Shown here: piece by piece, positions 1 through 8,492 of the stretch
Layout: the number at the start of each line of letters is the position of its first letter
Numbering within the stretch: position 1 is the first letter of the stretch
Assembly: GCA_019186825.1 (NCBI GenBank)
Contig: JABARP010000010.1
Location: forward strand, 235,037-299,036
Direction of reading: 5' to 3'
Source of the DNA: Pyrinomonadaceae bacterium
GTDB lineage: Bacteria; Acidobacteriota; Blastocatellia; Pyrinomonadales; Pyrinomonadaceae
DNA length: 64,000 nt
Program-made: the position numbers and the translations under genes
The notes under the pieces: model-generated
Seen by the model: only the letters and a program-made list of their open reading frames with translations
Told to the model about the DNA's origin: nothing
Databases searched by the model: none

Positions 1-245
1 AGGCCGTAGAATTCGGTGCGGCCGGTGATGTACTGAACGGGTTCGTGGTTCGTGCGGCGAGCAACGGCATCGTTGAAGGCAGCTTGTTCAGCTCCGGTGA
101 GTTCGTACTCAGGATGCGCAAAAAGGAACTCCTTCGGCCGCCGGATAGCAAACTGCAACAGGAACCGAGCATCCCTTTGCGGCTCCTTAAGGTCTGCAGT
201 GCGGAGAGCGGTGCTTGCGTCTCTTAGGGCTTCGGTGATGTTCAT
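1..245 (-). CDS. prmC: Peptide chain release factor glutamine methyltransferase, N-terminal part (runs off the window)
   Basis: This is the first 81 codons of a minus-strand gene that continues beyond position 1. PrmC (HemK) methylates the glutamine of the GGQ motif in release factors, using SAM. What is visible is the helical N-terminal domain: it opens MNITEALRDAS, contains DARFLLQFAIRRPKEFLF, and reaches the characteristic EPVQYITGRTEFYG segment that leads into the methyltransferase domain. The catalytic NPPY motif lies outside the window. The ATG at 243-245 overlaps the TGA of the upstream sugar transferase gene (ATGA), so the two are probably translationally coupled. The identification is firm because the QYI-G-EFYG block is highly typical of the family. 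Confidence 0.88.
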   Translation of the reverse strand, partial: MNITEALRDASTALRTADLKEPQRDARFLLQFAIRRPKEFLFAHPEYELTGAEQAAFNDAVARRTNHEPVQYITGRTEFYG

Positions 246-1771
246 CTTGCACCGTCGCCTCGAAAGACCGCGGGGATCGTGAGGGCGAGGATCTTCGCGT
301 CGAGCATCAGCGACCAATTCTCGATGTAGTAAAGATCGACGCGGACCATCTCTTCGAACGTCAGGCGGCTGCGGCCCGAAACCTGCCAAAGGCCTGTCAT
401 TCCGGGTTTCATATCGAGGCGCTTTCGCTGCCAGACCTCGTACGCCTCGACCTCGTATGGGATCGGCGGACGCGGGCCCACTATGCTCATTTCGCCTCGA
501 AGGACATTAAGAAGCTGCGGCAGTTCGTCGATGCTCGTGCGGCGAAGAAAGCCTCCGACGCGTGTGATCCGCGGGTCGTCCTTCACCTTGCCGAAAACCG
601 GTGCAGTCTCGTCGCCGGAATTCGCTTCGGAATCGCCAGCGATATTCTGTTCGTATGCCGCGCGATGCATGGTCTCGTCCGCATCGGCCTTCATCGTGCG
701 GAATTTGTAGCAGAGAAAAACACGGCCGTCCATACCGACGCGCTCCTGGCGGAAGAAGATCTTGCCCGGTGAATCGAGCTTGACGGCTATCGCGGCAGCG
801 ACCCAGATCGGAGACGTCAAGACTGTCGCGGTTACTGCGATCGCGAGGTCCGAGATGCGTTTAACGAACCGCTGCGCGTCAGAGAGCGGCGAGCGAAAGA
901 GCCGCACCATTGGAAGGACACCGATGCGGTCAACGCTCGTCTTTTGCGGCAAAAGGTCAAACAAGGTCGGTGCAAAGCGAAACTCAACACGCCGCTTTCT
1001 TCCCAATGCCATCATCGCTTCGAAGAGTCTCTCGCCGGCTAGAGAATCGTCCGTGATTATCACCTCCTTGATGTCGAATCGGCGGATTACATCGGCGAGT
1101 TCGCTGATGAAACCGAGCCTTTCGGCAGTTGAAGAAGCGTTCACGTCATCGGCAACATACCCTACGACGCGATAGCCGAGATGACGGCGGCTTTGCAGTT
1201 CCGAGATGGTCTGTTCCGCTTCCGCATTGCTGCCGACGATGATCGTCGGGATCAGGTTGATGCCGCGCATTCTTGCTTTCGATTGGATAGCCCGGATGGC
1301 CAGATGAAATGCCGAAAGCAGGACGAGAGTGCACACAAGGTCGAGAGCGAACACGCCGCGCGAATACGAGAAATCGCGATACAAATATCCGCCGCGGAAC
1401 ATAAACGCCCACGCGATGATAAGGAGCGATGAAACGAACACGGCACCGAAACCGCGTGCAAGTTCTCGTGAATATTCAAATGCACCGTCGAACCTGTAAA
1501 CTCTAGCGAGGCCGAGCGTTACAATGCGGCAGGGGATCGCGAAAGCGAGTATGCCGACGTATGGCAAAAAGCTCTCGCTCCAAATGCCCGGGCCGTCGGC
1601 GAACGCGCTTTTGCCTTCGCGCAGCCAAAAGGCAAAAATAAACCCGGCGGCGGCGAGGAACGCGTCGACAGTGATGATGCCGATCCGAACGGCCGGCATA
1701 ACCCAACGCGGCATTACTGCGAGGTTCGCGACTCGTTCTGCAAGCTTTGCGGTCGTCGTTTCGGTTTCCAT
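242..1771 (-). CDS. Polyprenyl-phosphate sugar-1-phosphate transferase (WbaP/WcaJ-like)
   Basis: This membrane enzyme probably transfers a sugar-1-phosphate from a nucleotide sugar to undecaprenyl phosphate and so starts a surface polysaccharide unit. The 509-residue product has about five N-terminal membrane segments, a middle Rossmann-like region (TIIVGSNAEAE) and a C-terminal bacterial sugar transferase domain. That domain carries the expected blocks: FFRQERVGMDGR with YKFRTM, then DELPQLLNVLRGEMSIVGPRP, then KPGMTGLWQVSGR. The ATG at 1771 was chosen because the longer frame, back to 2044, would run through the divergent glycosyltransferase gene. The product then begins METETTTAKLAER. The gene overlaps prmC by 4 bases. 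The sugar substrate cannot be read from the sequence. Confidence 0.9.
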   Translation of the reverse strand: METETTTAKLAERVANLAVMPRWVMPAVRIGIITVDAFLAAAGFIFAFWLREGKSAFADGPGIWSESFLPYVGILAFAIPCRIVTLGLARVYRFDGAFEYSRELARGFGAVFVSSLLIIAWAFMFRGGYLYRDFSYSRGVFALDLVCTLVLLSAFHLAIRAIQSKARMRGINLIPTIIVGSNAEAEQTISELQSRRHLGYRVVGYVADDVNASSTAERLGFISELADVIRRFDIKEVIITDDSLAGERLFEAMMALGRKRRVEFRFAPTLFDLLPQKTSVDRIGVLPMVRLFRSPLSDAQRFVKRISDLAIAVTATVLTSPIWVAAAIAVKLDSPGKIFFRQERVGMDGRVFLCYKFRTMKADADETMHRAAYEQNIAGDSEANSGDETAPVFGKVKDDPRITRVGGFLRRTSIDELPQLLNVLRGEMSIVGPRPPIPYEVEAYEVWQRKRLDMKPGMTGLWQVSGRSRLTFEEMVRVDLYYIENWSLMLDAKILALTIPAVFRGDGAR

Positions 1772-1819
1772 TTTGCGTGTCCGGCCGAGCGTAAAAGAAT
1801 ACCTTCGAAAGATTGTAGA

Positions 1820-2884
1820 ATGAAAGTCCTGATTACCGCACCAAGCCTTAGGGAAAAAGACAACGTCAGCGGCATCTCGACTCTCGTTGCCAATATCATC
1901 CGCTTGTCGTCGAACGAATACGTTCACTTTCGTGCAGGACGGCGAGACGGTACAGGCAAAAGCGCCAAATGGATCGCCCGCCAGCCGAAGATGGTGGTCG
2001 ATTTCCGCACGGCCATCGAACGCGAACGTCCGGACATCATTCACCTGAACACATCGTTTTCACGTCTGGCGATGCTGCGCGATGCGGTTCTCGTTACGGC
2101 AGCGTCCGGCAAAGGGGTCCCGATCGTGCTGCACATACACGGCGGGCCGTATTTTTTGAAGGATGAACCGGGTGCGGTCCTGCGCAAATGCATTGCGGCG
2201 ATGACAAAATATTCGGCTCGGATCATCGTATTGAGCGAGCAGGAAAAACAGGTTCTCGCTAAGCGTCACGGACGAGATGACGCGGATGTTCTAGCGAACG
2301 CGGTTCCGATGAATGAGGCGGTTCCTCGGGAGCCGGAAAGGAGTCCGCGTTCGATCATTTATTTCGGCAGGCTCAACCGCGAGAAAGGCCTTGACCGCAT
2401 CATCGAAGCGTGCCGCGGCCTGATCGAACGCGATATTCCTTTCGTTTTTAATGCCTACGGTGCCGGGCCGGATGCCGAAAGTTTTCTGGCCGAAATGCAT
2501 GCGGTCTGCGGCGAGCGTTTCAAGTTTTGCGGCGTTGCGGATGGCGAGACCAAGTGGCAGGCGTTGGCGGCAAATGACATCTTTCTGCTGCCGTCGGATC
2601 ACGAAGGCCTGCCGATCGCTCTTCTCGAGGCAATGGCCGCGGGCTGCGTTCCCGTCGTTCGGCGAAATGACGCGATCGCTGCGGCGGTGGAGCAAGGCGT
2701 TGCGGGATTTGTCGTCGATATAAATGACAAGAGCGAGATCGTCGAACGGCTTGCTTTCCTGCTCGATGAAACGAACGACCTCGCTCCGATGCGTGAAAAA
2801 GCGCGCAAAACCATTGCCGAACGGTATTCGTTCGACCAGTATCTTTTGCGACTTGATGAGATCTACAAAAAGGCAGCGGGATGA
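1820..2884 (+). CDS. Glycosyltransferase, GT4 family
   Basis: This is a retaining GT-B glycosyltransferase, probably cytoplasmic, adding a sugar to a lipid-linked glycan. The 354 residues show the N-terminal MKVLITAPSLREKDNVSGIST acceptor domain, the linker YFGRLNREKGLDRIIEAC where the nucleotide-sugar domain starts, and the C-terminal SDHEGLPIALLEAMAAGCVPV motif that holds the family's EX7E pair. The ATG is 48 bp from the divergent sugar transferase start, so the two genes probably share a bidirectional promoter region. Its TGA overlaps the ATG of the next gene (ATGA), which indicates an operon with the WecG/TagA enzyme. The donor and acceptor are unknown. Confidence 0.9.
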   Translation: MKVLITAPSLREKDNVSGISTLVANIIRLSSNEYVHFRAGRRDGTGKSAKWIARQPKMVVDFRTAIERERPDIIHLNTSFSRLAMLRDAVLVTAASGKGVPIVLHIHGGPYFLKDEPGAVLRKCIAAMTKYSARIIVLSEQEKQVLAKRHGRDDADVLANAVPMNEAVPREPERSPRSIIYFGRLNREKGLDRIIEACRGLIERDIPFVFNAYGAGPDAESFLAEMHAVCGERFKFCGVADGETKWQALAANDIFLLPSDHEGLPIALLEAMAAGCVPVVRRNDAIAAAVEQGVAGFVVDINDKSEIVERLAFLLDETNDLAPMREKARKTIAERYSFDQYLLRLDEIYKKAAG

Positions 2885-3636
2885 GCAACAGTTCGAATAA
2901 AGTGCGTGTGGTAAGCCTCGACGTTGACGTCGTGGAATTTGCGTCGCTCATCGAGCGGATCGATGCTTTGCGTGAGCAGGGCGGCGGCTACATTTGCTTC
3001 TCTACAGTCCACATGGTGATGGAGGCTTTCGACAACCCCGAATATGCCGAAAAGGTGAACGCAGCCGACATTATTGTGCCCGATGGTATGCCGCTCGTCT
3101 GGATGCAAAAGATCGAAGGGCGACGCGATGCGAATCGAGTCCGTGCGAATGATCTTATGATCGGGCTGTGTCGTTTTGCCGAAGAGAAAGGCCTCTCGGT
3201 AGGTTTTTACGGCGCAAGCGAAGAAGTGATCGAGTCGATAAAAGCCAGGGCGGAACGCGACTACCCAAAACTTGTCATTTCGTACGCATTTTCGCCGCCG
3301 TTCCGTCCGCTCTCCGAGGAAGAGGATGCTGAGATCACGGCTGAGATAGCTGTCAAGGCCCCGGACTTTTTGTTCGTCGGGCTTGGATGCCCAAAACAAG
3401 AGCGTTGGATGAACGGACATCGCCTGCGTCTTAACGCCGTGATGCTTGGCGTCGGGGCGTCATTCGACTTTTTTGCGGGGAATGTTGCGGAGTGTCCGCC
3501 GTGGATAGGACGCCTTGGTCTGGAGTGGCTTTTCCGGCTCACACAAGAGCCTAGAAGGCTTTGGAAGCGGTACCTGATACTCAACCCAAGGTTCGCTTTT
3601 AGAGCAGGCCTACAGGCGATCCTTGGGCGAAAATAG
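2881..3636 (+). CDS. WecG/TagA/CpsF family glycosyltransferase (GT26)
   Basis: Members of GT26 add the second sugar, often ManNAc or ManNAcA, to undecaprenyl-PP-GlcNAc during teichoic acid, ECA or capsule synthesis. The 251-residue product shows the family hallmarks in order: an early VPDGMPLVW segment with the catalytic-type Asp, GFYGASEEV, FVGLGCPKQERWM, VGASFDFFAGNV and the C-terminal GLEWLFRLTQEPRRLWKRYL. The length matches the family. The start overlaps the preceding GT4 gene by 4 bases. Together with the PNPT fusion at 58.5-60.3 kb, which would supply the lipid-linked first sugar, it suggests a WecA/WecG-like initiation route. That link is inference. Confidence 0.92.
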   Translation: MSNSSNKVRVVSLDVDVVEFASLIERIDALREQGGGYICFSTVHMVMEAFDNPEYAEKVNAADIIVPDGMPLVWMQKIEGRRDANRVRANDLMIGLCRFAEEKGLSVGFYGASEEVIESIKARAERDYPKLVISYAFSPPFRPLSEEEDAEITAEIAVKAPDFLFVGLGCPKQERWMNGHRLRLNAVMLGVGASFDFFAGNVAECPPWIGRLGLEWLFRLTQEPRRLWKRYLILNPRFAFRAGLQAILGRK

Positions 3637-3707
3637 CTCACTGAATTGCCGTTTCTTGCGAAAGGCTACATAATTAGTCGTTTGACAGGCGTTTTTGTCG
3701 TTTCAGG

Positions 3708-4232
3708 ATGAAATTCTTCTCGGACATCAGGCTTTTGCTACTCGCGATATGGTTCGGCGGCGCCATTTTTTTCATCGGCGTTGCCCAGACCGCGTTCGCG
3801 GTGGTGCCTGACCGAGAGCTCGCCGGAGCCGTCGTCGGCCGCTCGCTCGCTATCTTGAACTACGCAGGTGCGGCGATCTCGATCGTCCTGATCGCCACGT
3901 CATTTATCGTAAAACGTGCGAACGCTTTTTGGCTTTGGATCGAAAGGCTCTTGCTGCTCGTTATCGCGGCCGCGAGCCTCGGCGGACAATTCGTGATCAG
4001 TGCGTGGATGGCAACGATCCGTTCTCAGGCGGGAGGCCCGATCGACGCACTTGCGGGCGACAACCCTTTGCGTATGCAATTCGATAAGCTGCATCAATGG
4101 TCCGAATGGACGTTGATGGCCGCACTGATCGCCGCATTGCTGACATTTTTTATCATGGCGAACCGCCGTTTTTCATCCGCAAAAACGGACGACCTCGCAA
4201 CCTTCGATATCGACAAGGAATTCAAATTCTAA
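3708..4232 (+). CDS. DUF4149-like integral membrane protein
   Basis: A 174-residue protein with four hydrophobic segments: LLLLAIWFGGAIFFIGVAQTAF near the N-terminus, the AILNYAGAAISIVLIATSF region, LLLLVIAAASLGGQFVI, and ALIAALLTFFIMAN near the end. The first-helix pattern (IWFGG-FF-V...AF) and the late LHQWS motif before the last helix resemble the DUF4149/TMEM205-like family, whose function is not established. It ends with a short charged tail. The next gene begins 3 nt after its stop, so the two are probably cotranscribed. Confidence 0.7.
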   Translation: MKFFSDIRLLLLAIWFGGAIFFIGVAQTAFAVVPDRELAGAVVGRSLAILNYAGAAISIVLIATSFIVKRANAFWLWIERLLLLVIAAASLGGQFVISAWMATIRSQAGGPIDALAGDNPLRMQFDKLHQWSEWTLMAALIAALLTFFIMANRRFSSAKTDDLATFDIDKEFKF

Positions 4233-4235
4233 GTT

Positions 4236-5027
4236 ATGGACGTCATTGAGAATAAGTGGGATTGGGAAAAGCGTTTTGGTGCCTGGCGCGAAGATGAGGG
4301 CTTTCAGCGTTATCCGTGGGTTGCGAACACACACTCACCTTTCACGCCGGCTCGCCGTGCATTGCCGATGCTGAATCTTGCGTTGATCTCGACCGCTGGT
4401 GGTTACATCGACGGGACCGACGCTTTCGACACTTCGTCCAAGGACGGCGATCTTGAATTTCGCGAGATCCCGATCGAGGTCGAGGCCGAAGACCTAAAAT
4501 ACGCAGCGGTCGGATACGATCCGGCCTCTGTGAATGCGGATCGAAACTGCCAGATCCCGATCGACCGGTTGCTCGAATACCAGCAGAATACGGTCATCGG
4601 TTCTCTCAATGAGGTTTGGTGGTCGCTCTCGAGCCACATCCCGAATGCTGCTCGTGTGGCGGACGAACTTGCGCCAAAACTTGCCGAGCGTCTCGACCGC
4701 TACGAGGTTCAGGCCGCGCTCATCATCCCTGCATCAAAGCTCTGCCATCAAACCGCAGGCGTCGTCGCGCGCTGCATCGAAGACGCGGGAATCCCGACGA
4801 TGATGCTAGCCGTCGATACAGAGGTGGTAAATAAGGTTCGGCCGCCGCGTACCGCGTATTACAGTGGCGAACTGGGCTCCGTTTCGGGCACGGCAAACCA
4901 TCGCGAATATCAGCTTCGGATCCTGGACGCGGCGCTTCGCTGGATAGAGCCATTCGATCAGCCCGGAGCCAGAAAGCTCGCTGTCGATCTTCAGACCGAG
5001 GTCGAGATCGCCCGCGGCGAACGCTAG
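4236..5027 (+). CDS. GrdB-like (glycine/sarcosine/betaine reductase B family) protein without selenocysteine
   Basis: The 263-residue product contains NLALISTAGGYIDGTDAFD, a FREIPIEV segment, VIGSLNEVWWSLSSHIPNA and ALIIPASKLCHQTAGVVAR followed by EDAGIPTMML. These blocks resemble the short proteins annotated as glycine/sarcosine/betaine/D-proline reductase selenoprotein B family. True GrdB is about 430 residues and carries an in-frame UGA selenocysteine. This protein is shorter, reads through without any UGA, and has ordinary cysteines at ASKLCHQ and VARCIE. It lies alone with a DUF4149-like gene, not with grdA/grdC or thioredoxin genes, so a Stickland reductase role is unlikely. The actual reaction is unknown. 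Confidence 0.6.
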   Translation: MDVIENKWDWEKRFGAWREDEGFQRYPWVANTHSPFTPARRALPMLNLALISTAGGYIDGTDAFDTSSKDGDLEFREIPIEVEAEDLKYAAVGYDPASVNADRNCQIPIDRLLEYQQNTVIGSLNEVWWSLSSHIPNAARVADELAPKLAERLDRYEVQAALIIPASKLCHQTAGVVARCIEDAGIPTMMLAVDTEVVNKVRPPRTAYYSGELGSVSGTANHREYQLRILDAALRWIEPFDQPGARKLAVDLQTEVEIARGER

Positions 5028-5558
5028 CCTTCAATGCCTCCGATCGGCTTCGCATAGCCACGTCGCTTACGGCGGGTCTCGTTCGTGTCCGTAGCCCGCG
5101 CGTCAGTAAGGGCTCAACGTCTCCACCACTCTGCATGATTCCCGGAATGATGCGGCGCTCTTCTTCGCGTCCTTCGCGGGCTTCACTTTGCGGCCTTTGC
5201 GTTTCCTGCCTATCCAAGACGTAATGTATCTGTCTAGAATTTTTCACGTTGATTCAAACGCAAAGAACGCAAAGGCATTTCGCAAAGTTCACAAAGACGC
5301 TGCCGCGAGACTCTTCTTCTTTGCGTACTCTGCGGGCTTCGCTTCGCGGGCTTCACTTTGTGACCTTTGCGTTTTCTGCCAACCCAAGATGCATCGTCGC
5401 GTTTTCCTCCTTTCCGCATTGATTTCAACGCAAAGTCCGCAAAGCGAAACCACGCAGAGTTCGCTAAAGAATTGCAACATGCTTTAGCACGTGGATCACG
5501 AGACTCTAAATTGAACCTGCCCGCTTAGGCGGGCCTTGGCTCTTTCGTGTCCTATGAT

Positions 5559-5578
5559 CCACGGCTTAGAAGCCGTGG
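5559..5578. repeat. REP-like palindrome CCACGGCTT-AG-AAGCCGTGG
   Basis: A perfect 9-bp inverted repeat with a 2-base spacer. It has no T-run on either side, so it does not look like a terminator. It resembles dispersed extragenic palindromes and lies within the repeat-rich gap. Confidence 0.65.
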
Positions 5579-5687
5579 CAATTCCACCGATCGAATGCAA
5601 GACCTTTCTTCGCTCTTACTCGCAAATTAAATTGTCAAAGATCAACCAACCACAGAAAGAATATCCGACCGACGCGCCCATTTGAAG

Positions 5688-5762
5688 GACACTTTGCACA
5701 AAACGACACACTTTGCACGAATTGATACAAAATGCACAAAACGGACAAAATGCACAAACGGG
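5688..5762. repeat. Degenerate short direct repeats of TTTGCAC / ATGCACAAA
   Basis: Four spaced copies of a roughly 17-18-base motif are visible: CTTTGCACAAAACG, CTTTGCACGAATTG, AAATGCACAAAACGG and AAATGCACAAACGGG. They are about 60-130 bases upstream of the DUF2585 gene. They could be regulator-binding repeats or simply a decayed tandem repeat. Confidence 0.55.
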
Positions 5763-5821
5763 TCATAGCACGCAGGAATTCCGTTTGGAATTCTGCTTAG
5801 AATCTAGCTAATATTGCCGAG

Positions 5822-6400
5822 ATGCAAACCGAAGCTGGTCCGCTCTTCACACGCAAAACCCTACTTATCGCATCCGGCATCGCGGCTTTGTCCGCGGTCG
5901 TTCTGGCATGGCAAGGCCGCGTGCTCTGGTGTCAGGCCGGCGACTACGTCCCGTGGTCTTTCGACATTTGGTCAACGCACAATTCGCAGCACCTGTTCGA
6001 TCCGTATTCGTTCACGCATTTGCTGCACGGCGTCGCTGAATTCTGGATCCTTTTCGTGCTCTTCGGGAAGGTTCCGGTCAGGTGGCGTCTGTTGATCGCG
6101 ATAGGCATCGAAGCCTGTTGGGAGATCGCCGAAAACTCGTCTTTCGTGATCGAACGATACCGTGCGGCTACGATCTCGCTCGACTATTTTGGTGATTCTA
6201 TCCTTAACTCGTTGTCGGATATTACGTTCTGCGCGACAGGGTTTGTGATCGCCTCGAAGCTGCGTTTTTGGCGTTCGCTTGCGCTGTTCGCGGCGACCGA
6301 GTTGATCCTTACCTTAACGGTCCGTGACAGCCTGCTGATCAATATTTTGATGCTGCTCTACCCGATCGATGCGGTAAAACACTGGCAAATGGGTGTATAG
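5822..6400 (+). CDS. DUF2585 (UPF0314) family membrane protein
   Basis: A 192-residue integral membrane protein. It starts with a hydrophobic helix (TLLIASGIAALSAVVLAW) and continues with WSTHNSQHLFDPYSFTHLLHG, an EACWEIAEN segment and the YFGDSILNSLSD motif. These are the landmark blocks of DUF2585, a family of unknown function. Two more helices follow, and the protein ends at a short tail (AVKHWQMGV). It stands alone between the repeat-rich gap and a convergent dipeptidase gene. Confidence 0.78.
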   Translation: MQTEAGPLFTRKTLLIASGIAALSAVVLAWQGRVLWCQAGDYVPWSFDIWSTHNSQHLFDPYSFTHLLHGVAEFWILFVLFGKVPVRWRLLIAIGIEACWEIAENSSFVIERYRAATISLDYFGDSILNSLSDITFCATGFVIASKLRFWRSLALFAATELILTLTVRDSLLINILMLLYPIDAVKHWQMGV

Positions 6401-6456
6401 ATTCGCGGGCAGAACTCACGCACACTTTGTAGAGACCGCCGTACTCAAATGGTGGT

Positions 6457-7125
6457 TTACTTCTTCCCGATCTCATCGAACGCGATGTCGTAGATCGCGT
6501 AGGACTGCCAGTCCTTGTAGTCAAAATGCCACCATTCGTTCGGGTTTACGAAAAAGCCTTCGGCCTCCATCAGGCGTCGGAGTTTGTCGCGATTGGATCT
6601 TTCCTCGTCCGTACCGCCTGCAAAATCAGGCGAAGCCCTTTCGGTGAATTCGTCAAAATCCGAGGGCATCGGGATCAGCTTTCCTGTCTTTAGATCGTAG
6701 ATGCTGAGATCGACGGCGCATCCGCGATTGTGTTTCGAACCTTTCGCGGGATCGGCAACATATTTTCGTTCCTCGGGCTTTACGACGTCCCAAAAAAGCT
6801 TCGTGATCGACCATGGCCGATAGCCGTCGAAAATGACGATGCCCTGGCCGTCTTTCTTGAGTTTTTTGTGTACGCGGATAAGAGCTTTTGCTGCGTCGCG
6901 CTGAAGGAACGCACGCGCTTCCGGATAGACGACTTGCCCGGTGAAATTATCGGTGCGTGCGTAGCGGATATCGAGCTTTATTGTCTTGCTAAGTTTGGTG
7001 AGTTCTACCAGATCGGCCTCGCGTTTGTCAGATTCGTGCGGCGGCCCGTCCTGGGCCGAAACACCGGCAAATAGGATAAGACAGATGCAGCTTACGGTAA
7101 ACGCCCTGAAGACGGAATTTCGCAT
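6457..7125 (-). CDS. D-alanyl-D-alanine dipeptidase, M15 family (VanX/DdpX-like), secreted
   Basis: A zinc peptidase that should split D-Ala-D-Ala, releasing D-alanine from peptidoglycan fragments. The 222-residue product begins with a signal peptide (MRNSVFRAFTVSC...GVSAQ), which points to a periplasmic location. The M15D landmarks are present: IVIFDGYRPWS, the zinc motif SKHNRGCAVDLSIYD (S-x-H-x6-D) and the C-terminal EWWHFDY (E-x-W-H). Length and spacing fit VanX-type enzymes. No vanH or vanA homologue is nearby, so a recycling role is more likely than glycopeptide resistance. Confidence 0.9.
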   Translation of the reverse strand: MRNSVFRAFTVSCICLILFAGVSAQDGPPHESDKREADLVELTKLSKTIKLDIRYARTDNFTGQVVYPEARAFLQRDAAKALIRVHKKLKKDGQGIVIFDGYRPWSITKLFWDVVKPEERKYVADPAKGSKHNRGCAVDLSIYDLKTGKLIPMPSDFDEFTERASPDFAGGTDEERSNRDKLRRLMEAEGFFVNPNEWWHFDYKDWQSYAIYDIAFDEIGKK

Positions 7126-7212
7126 ATTGCTATCTTATCGGAAAAATGGTCGCGAGTGTGGCATTTCGTCGCTTTGATATTCCGATCGCAGCAGGATATT
7201 GTTGAAAGTGAT

Positions 7213-7362
7213 ATGCAACAAGAAGAGACGAAGTCCGCACTCTCATGTCCCGCACGCAAATGGGCGAAACGCGCCGGTATCATCACTTTCCTCTTTTTTC
7301 TCGGGAAAGGGCTGATCTGGCTCGGCGTCGCCGCTGCCGGCGCTTGGGTTTATTTCAAGTAG
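7213..7362 (+). CDS. Small membrane protein, 49 residues
   Basis: Starting at the ATG at 7213, the product is a 49-residue protein with a polar, Cys-containing N-terminus (MQQEETKSALSCPARKW). One or two tightly spaced hydrophobic stretches follow (IITFLFFLGKGLIWLGVAAAG), and it ends YFK. Short proteins with an FFLxKGLLWL core are common next to unrelated genes in many bacteria and have no known role. A longer reading from 7156 is less likely because its extra residues are not hydrophobic or conserved-looking. Confidence 0.55.
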   Translation: MQQEETKSALSCPARKWAKRAGIITFLFFLGKGLIWLGVAAAGAWVYFK

Positions 7363-7370
7363 CTACCGGA

Positions 7371-8426
7371 TCACTGCTTCGGTTCCGGTTCCTCTTTCAC
7401 GTCCTCGTCAGTGATGACGACATCCGTGCCGTATTTCTGATAGTCCTTAAAGAGAATGACGTTCCGCGTGTCGAAGAGTTTTCCGCTGCTGCGGGAGGTC
7501 AGGCGCACGTCCGATCGCGATGGCAAAAGGTATTTCTCATTGTTGATCGTTACCCAGCCGTAATCGATATTGCGTCTTGCCGCGGTAACGATAAAGCCGG
7601 GCGGAATGTCTGTCGCCTCACTCTCGATGCGGAGAACCCGCGCCGTTTCGCGGTCGATCCAAACTTTACCGTGCATTCCCGTGATGGCCTGATCGCTCGA
7701 TAGCGTCCCTGCGGTAACGCGCTGCTGTGCTTTATCCTGTGCGACAGTGAATTCGTAGACGACGGTCTTCCGCATATCGATCTGGTCGGTATCGAGCACC
7801 GTGAATTTCGTTTCGTTCTCCGGCTTGAAGATCGTTGCAAGGACGTTGACGAATTCGCCGGTCGAACTCGTGCCGCCCGCCTGTGAATACGAACTTTGCG
7901 GTTTCGGGTCCGTTTGCGTTACGCCGTTAATCGAAAGGAGGCGATAGTCTTCTTCGCCGGTCGAACGATAGCTCACGGCGACGACAAGCCGGTCAAGCGT
8001 TCGATAGGTATTCGTCCCTGCGTACGCCATTGCCCGCTGGATCAACTGCTTGACGACAAAATCGGGCATATCTCCGACCGCCGCCATAGTATTTCGCCGT
8101 GCCTTTTCGAGAAGCTCACTCGATTCTTTTGCCGACGGCAGCTGCGAGCCTTCGGGATCGAGGCGGCGACGTCCCGCTTCATCCAGCGCCCTTCTCAGCT
8201 CTTCGTCCGTACCGGCTTTTGTTTTCGTTAGGCTACGTATGCCGTCCGTTACTTCGAAAGCGATACCGCGCTTTCGCAAAGCCTCGACAATGCGGGAGCG
8301 CTCGGTCGGGTCTTTCTGCAGCGCGTAGAGCATCTTGACGTATTCGGCCTGCGTAAGAGGAGCCTGTTGCGGGAATACGGCCGAGACGGCAAGGAGCGTA
8401 ATGATAACAGCGATACAAACTCTCAT
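7371..8426 (-). CDS. Secreted hypothetical protein, possible LolA-like outer-membrane fold
   Basis: A 351-residue protein starting with a clear signal peptide (MRVCIAVIITLLAVSAVFPQQ). A helical region of about 90 residues, rich in charged heptads (around LRRALDEAGRRRLDPEG), is followed by a beta-rich half. In that half, segments such as GKVWIDRETARVLRIESEA and TINNEKYLLPSRSDVRL resemble the LolA/LolB-like beta-sheet proteins common in Acidobacteria. The start at 8426 was preferred over 8456 because it begins the signal peptide. It ends with an acidic tail. Function is unknown. Confidence 0.7.
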   Translation of the reverse strand: MRVCIAVIITLLAVSAVFPQQAPLTQAEYVKMLYALQKDPTERSRIVEALRKRGIAFEVTDGIRSLTKTKAGTDEELRRALDEAGRRRLDPEGSQLPSAKESSELLEKARRNTMAAVGDMPDFVVKQLIQRAMAYAGTNTYRTLDRLVVAVSYRSTGEEDYRLLSINGVTQTDPKPQSSYSQAGGTSSTGEFVNVLATIFKPENETKFTVLDTDQIDMRKTVVYEFTVAQDKAQQRVTAGTLSSDQAITGMHGKVWIDRETARVLRIESEATDIPPGFIVTAARRNIDYGWVTINNEKYLLPSRSDVRLTSRSSGKLFDTRNVILFKDYQKYGTDVVITDEDVKEEPEPKQ

Positions 8427-8492
8427 TCTGAGTAATGATGCCAAAGTCGCGGGCAAAAGTTGGCTTTACAAAAAAGTATGCGGCAAAAAGTA

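Larger units (their letters stand above)
5028..5821. repeat. Repeat-rich intergenic region with CGCAAAG-type foldback repeats and hairpins
   Basis: No convincing gene lies in this 794-base gap. It holds two related copies, about 170 bases apart, of a segment built on CGGGCTTCACTTTG and CCTTTGCGTTT (around 5175-5221 and 5345-5391). Inverted partners such as AACGCAAAGAACGCAAAGG lie near 5259-5277, so each copy can fold back. The same word family makes the large array at 62.5-63.4 kb. Further right are a hairpin GCCCGC-N4-GCGGGC at 5519-5534 and a palindrome CCACGGCTT-AG-AAGCCGTGG at 5559-5578. A run of TTTGCAC/ATGCACAAA motifs follows at about 5688-5762. Confidence 0.8.

Noticed and set aside
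1772-2044. N-terminal extension of the sugar transferase to 2044
   Set aside because: The extra 91 residues are antisense to the divergent glycosyltransferase start and lack the family's N-terminal helices.
6457-7125. Vancomycin resistance (vanX) locus
   Set aside because: The enzyme is VanX-like but has a signal peptide and no vanH or vanA neighbours, so D-Ala-D-Ala recycling is more likely.
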